Positions 44,376-53,630 of a stretch of DNA of 64,000 nucleotides are shown here, piece by piece. The notes under the pieces were generated by a model, which saw only the letters and a program-made list of their open reading frames with translations, did not search any database and had not been told where the DNA came from. A program made the translations under genes and the position numbers. The DNA is from Solirubrobacteraceae bacterium (GTDB taxonomy: Bacteria; Actinomycetota; Thermoleophilia; Solirubrobacterales; Solirubrobacteraceae): assembly GCA_030447505.1 (NCBI GenBank), contig JAUJOT010000003.1:186001-250000 (forward strand), given 5' to 3'. Numbering within the stretch: the stretch's first letter is position 1; each line of letters opens with the position of its first letter.

Positions 44376-44924
44376 CTAGCGGTCGGGGCGCTCGGGATAG
44401 ATGTCGTCGATCGTGACGAGCGCGAAGTACGGCGCGCCTGCGGCGGCCTCGATCCGCAGGCCGCCGCCGGCGAGGCGGTCAAGCACGCTTACGACGCCGC
44501 AGACCTCGTGGCCAGCCTCCTGCAGCGCCTCGATCGCGGCCACGGTCGAGCCGCCGGTGCTGACGACGTCCTCGACGACGAGGCAACGGTCCTCCGGCGC
44601 CAGCAGCGGACCCTCGATCCGGCGCGACAGCCCGTGGCGCTTGGCCTCCTTGCGCACGAAGAAACCCTTGACGTCGGCGCCGCCGGCGAGCGCGGCGCAG
44701 GTGACCGCGTCGGCGCCCATCGTCATGCCGCCGACCGCCGTCGCGCCGCGCTCCTCGGCCCGCTGCGCGAGCAGCTCGCCGAGCGCCAGGAAGCCCGGCC
44801 GGCGCAGGATCGCGCGCTTGGCGTCGACGTAGTACTGCGCCGTCAGCCCGCTCGTCAGCGTCACCTCGCCGATGATCAGCGCGTGCTCGCGCAGCTCGTC
44901 GGCCAATCGTCCATGGGCGCTCAT
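44376..44924 (-). CDS. pyrE: Orotate phosphoribosyltransferase
   Basis: A 182-residue enzyme joining orotate and PRPP to OMP in pyrimidine synthesis. Visible are TSGLTAQYYVDAKRAILRRP, the catalytic-loop region FFVRKEAKRHGLSRRIEGPL and the PRPP motif CLVVEDVVSTGGST. The start is the ATG at 44924. TAAGGT lies 9 nt upstream on the minus strand (shared with the divergent gene). No other pyr genes adjoin. Confidence 0.92.
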   Translation of the reverse strand: MSAHGRLADELREHALIIGEVTLTSGLTAQYYVDAKRAILRRPGFLALGELLAQRAEERGATAVGGMTMGADAVTCAALAGGADVKGFFVRKEAKRHGLSRRIEGPLLAPEDRCLVVEDVVSTGGSTVAAIEALQEAGHEVCGVVSVLDRLAGGGLRIEAAAGAPYFALVTIDDIYPERPDR

Positions 44925-44932
44925 CGCACGCG

Positions 44933-44939
44933 TACCTTA
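44933..44939. promoter_or_regulatory. Shared bidirectional -10 (TACCTT / TAAGGT)
   Basis: TACCTT on the plus strand (44933-44938) is 6 nt before the GTG at 44945. TAAGGT on the minus strand (44934-44939) is 9 nt before the pyrE ATG at 44924. The two hexamers share five base pairs. Both genes would be leaderless. Confidence 0.5.
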
Positions 44940-44944
44940 GAGGC

Positions 44945-45319
44945 GTGCTCGAACGCCTACTGCGATCCGCCGCGATCGCCCTGAGCCTGATCGTCGCCGT
45001 CGGCTTCGTGCTGTTCGCCGTCGACGACTTCGGTCGGGCGTCGGAGTCGTCGCGCAGCCGGATCACCGGCGATCGGAGCGCGACCGATCCGACCGCGGCC
45101 GATCCGACGGCGGCCGGCGAGCTCACGCGCGAACGCCGCCACGGCGACGCGCGCGAGCTCATCGACGACGCCAACGACCTGCTGCTGAAGCCGTTTGCCG
45201 CCGTCTCGGCGAGCGCCGACAGTCGCTGGCTGCGGCGCGGCGTGCCGGCGCTGCTCGCATTGCTGAGCTACGGCGTCCTGCTCGGGTTCCTCGCGCGATA
45301 TGCGAAAGCGCACGGGTAG
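44945..45319 (+). CDS. Hypothetical membrane protein, two transmembrane segments
   Basis: A 124-residue protein. An N-terminal transmembrane segment (about 7-27) and a C-terminal one (about 99-117) flank a charged, probably extracytoplasmic, region (RITGDRSATDPTAADPTAAG). I do not recognise a family. GTG start with TACCTT upstream. Convergent with the L,D-transpeptidase. Confidence 0.65.
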   Translation: MLERLLRSAAIALSLIVAVGFVLFAVDDFGRASESSRSRITGDRSATDPTAADPTAAGELTRERRHGDARELIDDANDLLLKPFAAVSASADSRWLRRGVPALLALLSYGVLLGFLARYAKAHG

Positions 45320-45331
45320 CGTGCTCGCGCG

Positions 45332-46300
45332 CTATCGATAGACGTCGACGGGCGTCCCGATCCTGATCCAGTTGAAGAGGCTGAGCGCGTCGGGGATCGG
45401 CACGCGCAGGCAGCCGTGGCTGGCCGGATAGACGGGCACCGACCGGTACCCGTGCGTCGCGTAGCCGCGGATGAAGTACGCCGAGTGGACCATGCCCTTG
45501 GCGTTCGTGCCGGGCGTCTTGGAGTAGACCTTGAAGGAGCCGCGCACGGTCGGCGTGCTCGCTGCGCCCGACGAGACGGGGTAGATCCGCCGCACGCGGC
45601 CGCCCTGGATCAGCGCGATCACCTGGCGTGAGAGGTCGGCCTCGATGTGCCGGCCGTGCTGTGGGAACCGGATCGGGAAGCGGCCCTTGCCGCGCGCGAT
45701 CGCCCGCATGACGCCGACCGAGGCGCTCGTCGTGCGCGCCATCCCGGTCACCTTGCGGAAGGCCAGCACGGCGCGCGCGGTGCGCGCGTCGAAGGATCCC
45801 GGCGAGCCGGTGACGTAGCCCAGCCGGCGCAGCCGGCGCTGCAGCGCGCGGATCGACGCCGCGCCGCTGCTGGCCAGGACGCGCCGCGGGATGACGTCGA
45901 CCGGGCCGGCGCCGGCGGCGAGCGGTCCGAGCGCGGGGCTCGCATCGTGCGTCGCGCGGATGCGAAGCGGGCCGGGCCGGTTCGGCCTGTAGGAGAGCAC
46001 GAAGCCGCCGGTTCCATCCGCCTGCGGTGTCAGCGCGACGCGGCGGGCGGCGCGCTTCCTGCCGGCGCTGAAGAAGCGCACCGTGACCGTCTGCCCCGGG
46101 ACGTAGGCGCCGGTCGTGCCGCGTACGCGCACGGGCGATCCGGCCAGCACCATCGCGCGCAGGCCGCCGACGCGCTCGAGCGCGAGCGCCATCTGCGTCT
46201 GGACGGGCACAGCGGGGGGCGCGGCGGGCGTCTGGGCGGCCGCGGCGCCCGGAAGCAACGCGCTCGCCAGGAGTGAGACCATGACGACCGCTCGACGCAC
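45332..46300 (-). CDS. L,D-transpeptidase (YkuD) with peptidoglycan-binding domain
   Basis: A 322-residue secreted enzyme forming 3-3 crosslinks in peptidoglycan. Signal peptide (MVSLLASALLPGAAAAQ), a beta region, a PG_binding_1 domain (ASIRALQRRLRRLGYVTGSP; about 145-200), then the YkuD fold. Catalytic motif: HGYRSVPVYPASHGCLRVP (nucleophile Cys 25 residues before the C-terminus). The start is taken as the GTG at 46300, because GATAGT (46308-46313 on the minus strand) is 7 nt upstream. GTG 46309 is in frame. Confidence 0.88.
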   Translation of the reverse strand: MRRAVVMVSLLASALLPGAAAAQTPAAPPAVPVQTQMALALERVGGLRAMVLAGSPVRVRGTTGAYVPGQTVTVRFFSAGRKRAARRVALTPQADGTGGFVLSYRPNRPGPLRIRATHDASPALGPLAAGAGPVDVIPRRVLASSGAASIRALQRRLRRLGYVTGSPGSFDARTARAVLAFRKVTGMARTTSASVGVMRAIARGKGRFPIRFPQHGRHIEADLSRQVIALIQGGRVRRIYPVSSGAASTPTVRGSFKVYSKTPGTNAKGMVHSAYFIRGYATHGYRSVPVYPASHGCLRVPIPDALSLFNWIRIGTPVDVYR

Positions 46301-46340
46301 CGGCGCCACTATCGCACGTCGCGCTGGTCGACGGCTGCCC

Positions 46341-47258
46341 TCAGGCCGTCCCGGGCGCCGGGGCGCGCGGCGCCGGGCCGGGGCGCCCGTCGCCGACGAG
46401 GCGCGCGAGCAGCCATGCGCAGAGCAGCGCGACGGCCGTCGAGCCGGCCATCATGGCCGGGATCTGCCAATCCCAGTCGAGGTTCGCGCCGAGCGCGATC
46501 GAGTTGTTCAGCGCATGCAGCGCGATCGCGGGATACAGCGAGCCCGTCCACTCGTAGAGCAGGCACAGCGCGGCACCGAAGATCATCAGCGGGACGAGGT
46601 AGCCGACCGGCGACGAACCGGCGTGGATGCCGCCGAAGACGACGCCGGTGATCAGCGCCGCGAGCCACGGACCGCGCCAGTTGCGCAGCGCGCCGAAGAA
46701 GAAGCCGCGGAAGAACAGCTCCTCCCCGAGCGGGGCGACGACCGTCACGAGCACGACCACGGCGAGCACGTTGATCAGCGGCCCGTTGACGCCGAGCTGC
46801 TCGGGCAGGTCCTGCTGCTGGTCGAGGTCGAGCGCGAGCGCCCAGATCGCGCTGAAGACGAGAAAGCCGACCCAGACCGCGACGAGCCGCCCGACGCTGC
46901 TCCAGAACCGCGCGCGGCGCAGGCCGAAGTCGGCGGCGGCCGCGCGTCCGCCGCCGATCGAGGCAAAGAAGAACGCTGCCGCGACGAGCGCGACGTTCTG
47001 CACCAGCGTGAGGCCGATGTTGATCGCGGGCGCGCCCTCTTCGACGCCGGCCGCGGTCGCCGCGACGAAGACGAAGAGCCCGAGCACGATCGTGATCCCG
47101 AAGCCCGTCACGAACGCCACGGCCGCCAGCCAGGGCGCCCAGCCGGCCCTGCCGCGCGCGGGCGGCGGCGCGCAGGCCGGTTCGTGCGCGACCTCTGCCG
47201 GCGCGGCGGGCGCAGGCGGGGCCGCGCCGGGCTCGGGCGGAGGCGGCGCGTCGGACAT
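46341..47258 (-). CDS. CPBP-family intramembrane metalloprotease
   Basis: A 305-residue membrane protein. A proline/alanine-rich N-terminus precedes about eight transmembrane segments. Active-site motifs: EExxxR as EELFFR (Glu179, Glu180, Arg184), His212 in GGIHAG and HxxxN as HALNN (His248, Asn252). Relatives (Abi/CAAX-protease) include type II CAAX-like peptidases. The substrate is unknown. TAACCT is 8 nt before the ATG at 47258, overlapping the HAD stop. Confidence 0.85.
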   Translation of the reverse strand: MSDAPPPPEPGAAPPAPAAPAEVAHEPACAPPPARGRAGWAPWLAAVAFVTGFGITIVLGLFVFVAATAAGVEEGAPAINIGLTLVQNVALVAAAFFFASIGGGRAAAADFGLRRARFWSSVGRLVAVWVGFLVFSAIWALALDLDQQQDLPEQLGVNGPLINVLAVVVLVTVVAPLGEELFFRGFFFGALRNWRGPWLAALITGVVFGGIHAGSSPVGYLVPLMIFGAALCLLYEWTGSLYPAIALHALNNSIALGANLDWDWQIPAMMAGSTAVALLCAWLLARLVGDGRPGPAPRAPAPGTA

Positions 47259-47266
47259 CGCCAGGC

Positions 47267-47272
47267 AGGTTA
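47267..47272 (-). promoter_or_regulatory. TAACCT -10 element of the CPBP protease gene
   Basis: Minus-strand TAACCT ends 8 nt before the ATG at 47258. It overlaps the stop codon of the HAD gene. Confidence 0.45.
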
Positions 47273-47962
47273 CGCGGCGAGCGCCTCGAGGCCGTCCAGC
47301 GACGCGAGCACCGGCACGCCCGTGGGGACCCCCCGCGGCACCTCCGCGCGCGCGACGAGCACCGCCCGCAGCCCGGCCGCGAGCGCACCCGCGACATCGA
47401 GCTCGAGCGAGTCGCCGACGTGCAGCGCGGGTGCCTCGCCGGGCTGAGCGCCCGCGAGCGCGAGCGCACGTCGGAAGATCCCCGGCGCCGGCTTGCGCTC
47501 GCCCGCCTCGGCCGAGCTGATCGCGGCGTCGACGAGCGCGTGCAGCCCGGTCGTCCGCAGCATCTCGTGCAGCGAGACGTCCCAATTGGACACGACGACG
47601 AGGCGGTGGCCGGCGGCCCGCAGCGCCGCCAGCGCCGCGGGGACGTCAGCGAACGGCCGGAAGCGCAGCGCCGCGAGCAAGGCGTCTCGCAGCTCGGCGC
47701 GCTCGAGCGCGCCGACGTCGGCGCCTGCGCGCTCGAGCGCCTCGCGCAGCACCTCCGTACAGCGGTCGCGCAGCAGCGCCAGCGACGCCGTGTCGGCGGC
47801 GAGATCGTGGTGCGCGCGGTAGAAGGCGATCTCCCGCGCCAGTGCGGCGCCCGCCTGCGCCTCGCCGACCTGCACGCCGCGGGCCTGCAGCTCCGCCGCC
47901 AGGCGCGCTGCGGGACGCTCGAGCTCGACGAGCGTCCCGAGCGCGTCAAGCGTGATCACCAT
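47270..47962 (-). CDS. HAD-superfamily hydrolase
   Basis: A 230-residue HAD phosphatase. Motif I is LDALGTLVE (Asp6 nucleophile; the usual second Asp two residues on is Leu), motif II VVVSNWDVS, motif III Lys in GERKPAPGIFRRAL and motif IV HVGDSLELDVAGA. The replacement of D-x-D's second Asp (DxL) is also seen in HAD-type dehalogenases, where that residue is not an acid, so a dehalogenase-like or other chemistry is possible. It starts at the ATG at 47962. Confidence 0.8.
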   Translation of the reverse strand: MVITLDALGTLVELERPAARLAAELQARGVQVGEAQAGAALAREIAFYRAHHDLAADTASLALLRDRCTEVLREALERAGADVGALERAELRDALLAALRFRPFADVPAALAALRAAGHRLVVVSNWDVSLHEMLRTTGLHALVDAAISSAEAGERKPAPGIFRRALALAGAQPGEAPALHVGDSLELDVAGALAAGLRAVLVARAEVPRGVPTGVPVLASLDGLEALAA

Positions 47963-47967
47963 TGGCG

Positions 47968-49224
47968 CTACGCGACCCAGTGCCACGTCGCGAAGATCCC
48001 GCTGTAGACGGCGAGGCCGACCGCAAAGGCGCCGAGAACGAGTCGCTCGCGCGCGGCGCGACCGGTCATCCAGAGCGCAAGCCAGATCGCCAGCGGGAAG
48101 AGCACGGCGACGAAGCGCGGCAGCGACATGAGCGGCTGCGGAGCGACCGGATGGGAGAGCGGCAGCGCGAGCGCCGCGACGACGTAGGCGCCGTAGGCGG
48201 CCGGCAGGCGCCGCAGCACGCCCGCGACCGCGACGAGCGCCAGCACGAGCCAGACGAGCAGCTCGATGTTGTGGCGCGCGACGACGAACGGGTCGCCGCC
48301 GGCGGCCGTAAAGTAGACCGGCTCGCGCGCTCCCGACAGCAGCTGGCGCGCGCCCTGCACAGCCGCGACGAGGCCCTCCCAGGCGCCGACCAATGGTCCC
48401 GCGAACGAGCGAAACCAGACCTCCTGGGCGCGAAACGGCGCGAGCGGGTCGTTGCCGCCGAGCGCCAGGAAGCCGCAGTACGCAGCGAGGCCGAGCGGCA
48501 CGAGCAGGAGCCACAGCGCGTCGGCGCGCAGCGGCCGCATCGCGCGCAGGCTCGGCCGCCCGGCGTCCCACAGGTAAATCATCGCCAGCGGCACGAGCAG
48601 CAGCACGCCCGCGCTGCGCGTCGTCGCCGCAAGCAGGCCGAGCGCGCCCGCCCAGGCCCAGCGCTCGCGGCGGGCGGCGTAGACGGCCGCGATCGAGAGC
48701 GCGAGAAACAGCGCCTCGCTGTAGACCGCCGAGAAGAAGAACGACATCGGAAACAGCGCCGTCACGAGGACGGCGTTGCGCGCGACGGCGCGCTCGTGGT
48801 CGAGGGCGACGAGCCGGTGCAGCAGGACGAGCGCGACGCCGAGCAGCGCCGTCGACGCCAGCGCGCCGCCGACGAGGGTCGAGCCGAACGGAGCGCCGGC
48901 GATCTTCAGCACGAGCGGATAGAGGGGAAAGAACGCCTCGCGCGCGCCGCCGCCGTAGCCGTCGGAGGCGATCGCCATGAACCAGACCGAGTCCCAGCGC
49001 CCGAGCGGCGCGGCGAGAACGTCGCCGGTCGGGCCGTAGGGCGTCGTCACCCCGGCCGGATCGAAGTCCGCCGCGCGATCGGACAGGCCGAACAGCAGTA
49101 CGGCCGCGATCGCCGCCGCCCACACGAGCAGGCGCGACACCCACAGCGCCCGCCACGCGTCGGCAACCGAGTCGTCGACGGCGACGGCGACGGCGAGGCG
49201 TGCGGGCAGGGCGCGCGACAGCAT
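47968..49224 (-). CDS. PIG-V-like membrane mannosyltransferase
   Basis: A 418-residue polytopic membrane protein. The motif RWDSVWFMAIASDGYGGGAR (about 76-95) and a second hydrophobic block match GPI mannosyltransferase 2/PIG-V-like GT-C enzymes, which transfer mannose from a polyprenyl donor. Bacterial members of this group glycosylate cell-wall lipids or proteins. The donor and acceptor are unknown. It lies divergent from PBP1A (133 bp). Confidence 0.75.
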   Translation of the reverse strand: MLSRALPARLAVAVAVDDSVADAWRALWVSRLLVWAAAIAAVLLFGLSDRAADFDPAGVTTPYGPTGDVLAAPLGRWDSVWFMAIASDGYGGGAREAFFPLYPLVLKIAGAPFGSTLVGGALASTALLGVALVLLHRLVALDHERAVARNAVLVTALFPMSFFFSAVYSEALFLALSIAAVYAARRERWAWAGALGLLAATTRSAGVLLLVPLAMIYLWDAGRPSLRAMRPLRADALWLLLVPLGLAAYCGFLALGGNDPLAPFRAQEVWFRSFAGPLVGAWEGLVAAVQGARQLLSGAREPVYFTAAGGDPFVVARHNIELLVWLVLALVAVAGVLRRLPAAYGAYVVAALALPLSHPVAPQPLMSLPRFVAVLFPLAIWLALWMTGRAARERLVLGAFAVGLAVYSGIFATWHWVA

Positions 49225-49357
49225 CGGGACAGCATCTTGGCAACGGATGGTCGCGAGCGTGCACGGGCAGGATCGCGTACGCGGGAGGCCGAACGTTCGA
49301 CTGTCCTAGAATCCGTCGTCGCGCGTTCGCCGCACCGGCGCCGCACGACACCCTCCG

Positions 49358-51541
49358 ATGTCCGCTCGTCTCGAACGCCAGCGTCGACGCCGCCAACGAG
49401 GCGGGGCCGGCCGCGTCATCATCATCACGGTCTCCGTGCTGATCGCGGGCGCCGTCATCGCCGGCCTGAGCGCGGTCGGCTACGTGGTCGGGATCGCCAA
49501 CTCGGCACCCGAGCTGAAGACCCTCAAGCCGCAGGACCCGGGTCGTCTGTCGCGCGTCTACGCCGCCGACGGCCAGCCGCTCGGGATCATCCAGAACGAC
49601 GTGCTGCGGATCCCGATCGCGTCGACGAAGATGCCGAAGAACGTCCGCGACGCGACGGTCGCGATCGAGGACGAGCGCTTCTACGACCACCGCGGCGTCG
49701 ACTTCGAGGGCGTCATCAGGGCGGCGTTCAAGAACGCGAGCTCGGGCAAGGCGCTGCAGGGCGGGTCGACGCTGACGATGCAGCTGATCCGCACGCTCTA
49801 CACCGGCAACCGCGAGAAGTCGTTCGAGCGCAAGGTCCGCGAGGCCAAGCTCGCCGAGGAGCTCGAGAACGTCCACACCGGCCGCGTCGGCAAGGATTGG
49901 ATCCTCACGAAGTACCTGAACTCGGTGCCCTACGGGACCAACGGCGGTCAGCAGGCGATCGGCATCGAGGCCGCGTCGCGCGCGTACTTCGACAAGCGGG
50001 CCTCCAAGCTCACGCTCAGCGAGGCGGCGCTGCTCGCCGGACTGCCGCAGGCGCCCAGCGACTACAACCCGTTTCGCGCCGAGGCCGCCGCGATCGCGCG
50101 CCGCAACCAGGTGCTGCGCAAGATGGCCGATCTCGGCAGCATCAGCGAGCGCCGGGCGGCGCGCGCGATCGCCGAGCCGCTTGAGCTCAAGCCCAGCGGC
50201 TACTTCCGCCAGAAGCGCGAGAGCTTCTTCTTCGACTACGTCACCGACAAGCTGATCGAGGACTACGGCGTCAAGCCCGTGCGCAGCGGCGGCCTGCGGG
50301 TCACGACGACGCTCGACCTCGACCTGCAGAAGAAGGCGCGCAAGGCGATCGCGGACAACCTGAGCTTCTCCGGCGCGCCCTCGTCGGCGATCGTGAGCAT
50401 CAACCCGAAGAACGGCTACATCCGGGCGATGGCCTCGTCGGCGAGGTACACGAACTCGCAGTACAACCTGGCCGCCGACGGCAAGCGCCAGCCCGGCTCG
50501 GCCTTCAAGATCATGGCGCTCGTCGCTGCCGTGCGCGAGGGCATCGACCCCGCGCAGAGGAGCTACCCCTCGGGTCCGATCAACCTCGGGCCGAAGTACG
50601 AGAACGTGACGATCAACTGCTACGGCGGACGCTGCCGCGGCGGGTCGCAGAACCTCGTCACGGGAACCCTGAACTCCGACAACACCGTCTACATCCGGCT
50701 TGCGCTCGACCTCGGGCCGATGAAGGTCAAGAAGGCGGCGCAGGATCTCGGGATCACCTCGTCGCTGCAGGGCTACCCGTCCGAGACGCTCGGCGGCCTC
50801 GAGCGCTGCTGCTCGCCGCTGGAGATGGCCAACGCCTATGCGACGATCGCCAACGGCGGCTGGCGCAACGCCCCCAAGGCGATCACGAAGGTCGAGTTCC
50901 CCGACGGCGAGGTCGACGACCTCTCCAAGCCGCGGCGCAAGAAGGTCTTCTCGGAGGCGGCGATGTACGAGGTCACGAAGATCCTCGAGATGAACATCAG
51001 CAAGCCCGGCACCGGCGGCCGCGCGCGCACCGGCTGCCCCGTCGGCGGCAAGACCGGCACCACCGACAAGAACTCCGACGCCTGGTTCGTCGGTTTCTCG
51101 CCGCGCCTGGCGACCTCGGTGTGGGTCGGCTTCCCGAAGGGCCGGATCCCGATGGGGCCGCTGTTCAACGGCGCCAACGTCGACGGCGGCACGTTCCCCG
51201 CGCAGATCTGGGGCCAGTACATGAAGCGCGCCGCACGCGGCTTCTGCGGCGACTTCAAGAAGCCTGCCACGAGCTTCAAGGCGAAGGCCTTCAAGCGCAA
51301 GCAGCCTCCCACCAGCCAGGCCCCGCTGGTTGCGCCGGCGCCGCCCTCCAATGCGGAGCTCGCCGAGCAGGCCAGGAGGGCCCAGGAGCAGGTGCAGCGC
51401 AACCGGCGCCCGGTCAGGCCGACGCCCGCAGTGCCGCCGCGCGCCACCGGCGGCAACGGCTACGACCCGGACGCCTACAACCCCGACGTCTACGACGATC
51501 CGCCAGAGGCTGAGCTGGACCCGGAGGACCTGGGGGAGTAG
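49358..51541 (+). CDS. Class A penicillin-binding protein (PBP1A-like)
   Basis: A 727-residue bifunctional peptidoglycan synthase. Cytoplasmic N-terminus, one transmembrane segment (about 19-45), glycosyltransferase domain with catalytic Glu in [13 protein letters not shown] (Glu104) and GGSTLTMQL (136-144), then the transpeptidase with SAFK (381-384), SDN (440-442) and KTGT (565-568). The C-terminus is a proline-rich extracytoplasmic tail. A TAGAAT hexamer (49307-49312) is about 45 bp upstream. No clear Shine-Dalgarno sequence is seen. Confidence 0.92.
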   Translation: MSARLERQRRRRQRGGAGRVIIITVSVLIAGAVIAGLSAVGYVVGIANSAPELKTLKPQDPGRLSRVYAADGQPLGIIQNDVLRIPIASTKMPKNVRDATVAIEDERFYDHRGVDFEGVIRAAFKNASSGKALQGGSTLTMQLIRTLYTGNREKSFERKVREAKLAEELENVHTGRVGKDWILTKYLNSVPYGTNGGQQAIGIEAASRAYFDKRASKLTLSEAALLAGLPQAPSDYNPFRAEAAAIARRNQVLRKMADLGSISERRAARAIAEPLELKPSGYFRQKRESFFFDYVTDKLIEDYGVKPVRSGGLRVTTTLDLDLQKKARKAIADNLSFSGAPSSAIVSINPKNGYIRAMASSARYTNSQYNLAADGKRQPGSAFKIMALVAAVREGIDPAQRSYPSGPINLGPKYENVTINCYGGRCRGGSQNLVTGTLNSDNTVYIRLALDLGPMKVKKAAQDLGITSSLQGYPSETLGGLERCCSPLEMANAYATIANGGWRNAPKAITKVEFPDGEVDDLSKPRRKKVFSEAAMYEVTKILEMNISKPGTGGRARTGCPVGGKTGTTDKNSDAWFVGFSPRLATSVWVGFPKGRIPMGPLFNGANVDGGTFPAQIWGQYMKRAARGFCGDFKKPATSFKAKAFKRKQPPTSQAPLVAPAPPSNAELAEQARRAQEQVQRNRRPVRPTPAVPPRATGGNGYDPDAYNPDVYDDPPEAELDPEDLGE

Positions 51542-51589
51542 GCGCGACCCCACGCGGCGCGCCGACGCAGGCGACGTCGCGCAGTGCGC

Positions 51590-51595
51590 TACCGT
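51590..51595 (+). promoter_or_regulatory. TACCGT -10 element of infA
   Basis: TACCGT ends 8 nt before the infA ATG at 51604; no Shine-Dalgarno sequence. Confidence 0.5.
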
Positions 51596-51603
51596 TGCGG
51601 CGC

Positions 51604-51822
51604 ATGGCCAAGGAAGAGAAAGTCGAGTTCGAGGGTGAGGTCGTCGAGGCGTTGCCGAACGCGATGTTCCGCGTGAAGCTCGACAACGACCACATGGTGC
51701 TCGGCCACGTGGCGGGCAAGATGCGCCGCTTCCGGATTCGCATCCTGCCCGGCGACCGGGTGCGCGTCGAGCTGTCGCCGTACGACCTCGACCGCGCGCG
51801 CATCGTCTACCGCCACCGCTGA
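51604..51822 (+). CDS. infA: Translation initiation factor IF-1
   Basis: A 72-residue OB-fold protein starting [20 protein letters not shown]; it blocks the ribosomal A site during initiation. The length and the sequence [20 protein letters not shown] are canonical. The ATG at 51604 is preferred over ATG 51595. It is leaderless by the TACCGT hexamer. infA is usually in the ribosomal protein cluster; here it precedes thiL. Its stop overlaps the proposed thiL start. Confidence 0.95.
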   Translation: MAKEEKVEFEGEVVEALPNAMFRVKLDNDHMVLGHVAGKMRRFRIRILPGDRVRVELSPYDLDRARIVYRHR

Positions 51823-52769
51823 CGGACGAGTTCGAACTCATCGCCGCGCTGCGCGAGCGCTTCGCCGCGCCTCCGGAGCGCGTGCTCGTGGGCAGCGGCG
51901 ACGACGCGGCGGTCGTCCGCGCGCGACCGCTGTCGGTGACCTCGACGGACGCGATGGTCGACGGCGTGCACTTCCGCCTCGGCGCCACGGCGAGCGCGGC
52001 CGACGCTGGCCATCGCGCGCTCGCCGGCGCGCTGTCGGACCTCGCGGCGATGGGTGCCGACCCCGGTGAGGCCTACGTCGTCCTCGGATTGCCGCCGGCC
52101 TTCACGCGCGCCGACGCGATCGCGCTGGCCGACGCGATGTCTGCGCTCGCGCGGCGCTGCGGCGTCGCGTTGGTGGGCGGCGACGTGACGGCCGCCCCGG
52201 TGCTGACGCTCGCCGTCACGGTCGTCGGCTGGGCCGACGAGCCCGAGCAGCTCGTGACCCGCGCGGGCGCACGCCCGCGCGATCTCGTCGGCGTGACCGG
52301 CACGCTCGGCGCGTCGGGCGCCGGCCTCGCGATCCTCGACGGTCGTGCCGAGGGCGGGGCGGCCCTGGCGGACCGCCACAAGCGTCCCGAGCCCCGCCTG
52401 GCCGAGGGGCGCGCGCTCGCGCGCGCGGGCGCGCACGCGATGATCGACCTGTCCGACGGGCTGGCCTCCGACGCGGCGCACGTCGCGCTCGCCGGCGGCG
52501 TCGCGCTCGCGATCGACCTCGACGCACTCCCGCTAGCCGACGGCGTCGCGGCCGTCGCGCAGCAGCTCGGCGTCCCTGCGTGGCAGCTCGGGGCCGCCGC
52601 CGGCGAGGACTACGAGCTGCTCGTCTGCGTCGCCGAGGCCGACCGCTACGCCGCGGAGTCGGCCGCGCCGTTGACCTGGATCGGCGCGGTCGGCGACGGT
52701 CCGGCAGGCGTGGAGCTGCTGTCGGCCGGCGTCGTCCAGTCCGTTGACGGCTTCCAGCACCGTCTGTGA
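51819..52769 (+). CDS. thiL: Thiamine-monophosphate kinase, probable CTG start
   Basis: A 316-residue kinase phosphorylating thiamine monophosphate to the diphosphate. Visible are [10 protein letters not shown] (metal-binding Asp pair), [33 protein letters not shown] and [17 protein letters not shown]. The true N-terminus [20 protein letters not shown] is conserved in the family, but the first canonical start is the GTG at 51882, losing 21 residues. A CTG at 51819 overlaps the infA stop (CTGA) and would supply that N-terminus. I propose the CTG; GTG 51882 is the conservative choice. Confidence 0.85.
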   Translation: MTDEFELIAALRERFAAPPERVLVGSGDDAAVVRARPLSVTSTDAMVDGVHFRLGATASAADAGHRALAGALSDLAAMGADPGEAYVVLGLPPAFTRADAIALADAMSALARRCGVALVGGDVTAAPVLTLAVTVVGWADEPEQLVTRAGARPRDLVGVTGTLGASGAGLAILDGRAEGGAALADRHKRPEPRLAEGRALARAGAHAMIDLSDGLASDAAHVALAGGVALAIDLDALPLADGVAAVAQQLGVPAWQLGAAAGEDYELLVCVAEADRYAAESAAPLTWIGAVGDGPAGVELLSAGVVQSVDGFQHRL

Positions 52770-52915
52770 CTGAGCGCGTGGCGCAGCATCGCCTCCGCGA
52801 CCAGCCCGGGGTCGACGACGTAGTCGGCGCGTTCCACGCGCCGTTTGATCTCTTGCATCCGCATCCTGCGGGGGATATCGAACGCATCGCCGTCGCGCTT
52901 GAGTTCATCGCCCAT
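52646..52915 (-). CDS. FlgM-like small protein (anti-sigma-28 type), 3' end antisense to thiL
   Basis: An 89-residue ORF. The segment [20 protein letters not shown] (18-37), then LVAEAMLRH, matches the short FlgM pattern (I-x-x-x-V-...-Y-x-VDP-x-x-VA-x-AML). FlgM binds and inhibits the flagellar sigma factor. The last about 41 residues overlap the thiL 3' end by 124 bp, so the C-terminus may be spurious. GATAAT lies 9 nt before the ATG at 52915, in favour of a real gene. No flagellar genes adjoin. Confidence 0.5.
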   Translation of the reverse strand: MGDELKRDGDAFDIPRRMRMQEIKRRVERADYVVDPGLVAEAMLRHALSHRRCWKPSTDWTTPADSSSTPAGPSPTAPIQVNGAADSAA

Positions 52916-52924
52916 CGCTGGGCG

Positions 52925-52930
52925 ATTATC
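52925..52930 (-). promoter_or_regulatory. GATAAT -10 element of the FlgM-like gene
   Basis: Minus-strand GATAAT is 5 of 6 to the -10 consensus and ends 9 nt before the ATG at 52915. Confidence 0.45.
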
Positions 52931-52937
52931 CAGAACG

Positions 52938-53630
52938 TCAGACCTGTGCGGCGCCGAGCGCCTGCGACCCGACCAGGCGCGCGAACACGACGATCCGCTG
53001 CGCCGCGCTGTAGAGCGGGTGGCAGGCCGAGAGCACGAGCCGGTCGAACTTCACGCGGTCGATCACCGAGACCTCCGTCGGCGCGACGATGCGCGTCTTC
53101 TCGACCTCGTAGGTGAAGCGGCCGTACGGCATCTCGACGACGACCGGGTCGCCGCGCCTGAGCCGGTCGATGCGGCGAAACGGCGCGGCGTACGTCGTGC
53201 GATGCCCGGCGATCGCGGTCGTGCCCGGCGCGCCGGGGAACGGGACGTCGTCGTAGATCCCGGGTCCCTTGCGCAGGTCGTCGGCGTCCGTCCCGTCGAC
53301 GAGCACGAAGTCGATGTCGATCTTGTCGATCAGCACGCGCCCGACGGCCGCGCCCGCGGCGCTGTCGGCGCGCAGGCGGCGCGCGAGAAACGCCATCCTG
53401 CGGCGCTCGGTCGCGAGCTTCTGCAGCGCGGCGAGGTCAAGCGTCGTCACCTTCTTGTTCTCGAGCCTGCGCAGGTCGCCGTCGAGGCGGCCCTGCAGGA
53501 TCTTCGCGTAGGCGGCCGACACGGGCTCCTGCCAGACGAGCGTCAGCACGGCGTCGCTCAGCATCAGCGCGCCCGCGACGATCAGCACGGTCGAAAGGGC
53601 GCGCAGCGATCGGCGGCTTGGCGCGCTCAT
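52938..53630 (-). CDS. Class E sortase
   Basis: A 230-residue membrane-anchored transpeptidase. N-terminal transmembrane segment (about 12-33), a helical linker, then the sortase barrel with His143 (AGHRTT), Cys203 (SACHPLYSAAQR) and Arg212. Actinobacterial class E enzymes anchor LAxTG-type surface proteins or act as housekeeping sortases. I found no LPxTG/LAxTG substrate in the window. It is coupled (ATGA) behind the M28-like gene. Confidence 0.88.
   Translation of the reverse strand: MSAPSRRSLRALSTVLIVAGALMLSDAVLTLVWQEPVSAAYAKILQGRLDGDLRRLENKKVTTLDLAALQKLATERRRMAFLARRLRADSAAGAAVGRVLIDKIDIDFVLVDGTDADDLRKGPGIYDDVPFPGAPGTTAIAGHRTTYAAPFRRIDRLRRGDPVVVEMPYGRFTYEVEKTRIVAPTEVSVIDRVKFDRLVLSACHPLYSAAQRIVVFARLVGSQALGAAQV

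Noticed and set aside
47270-51988. A 1572-residue minus-strand frame over several genes
   Set aside because: It is shadow sequence over PBP1A and the mannosyltransferase. Only its last 230 residues (HAD gene) are real.
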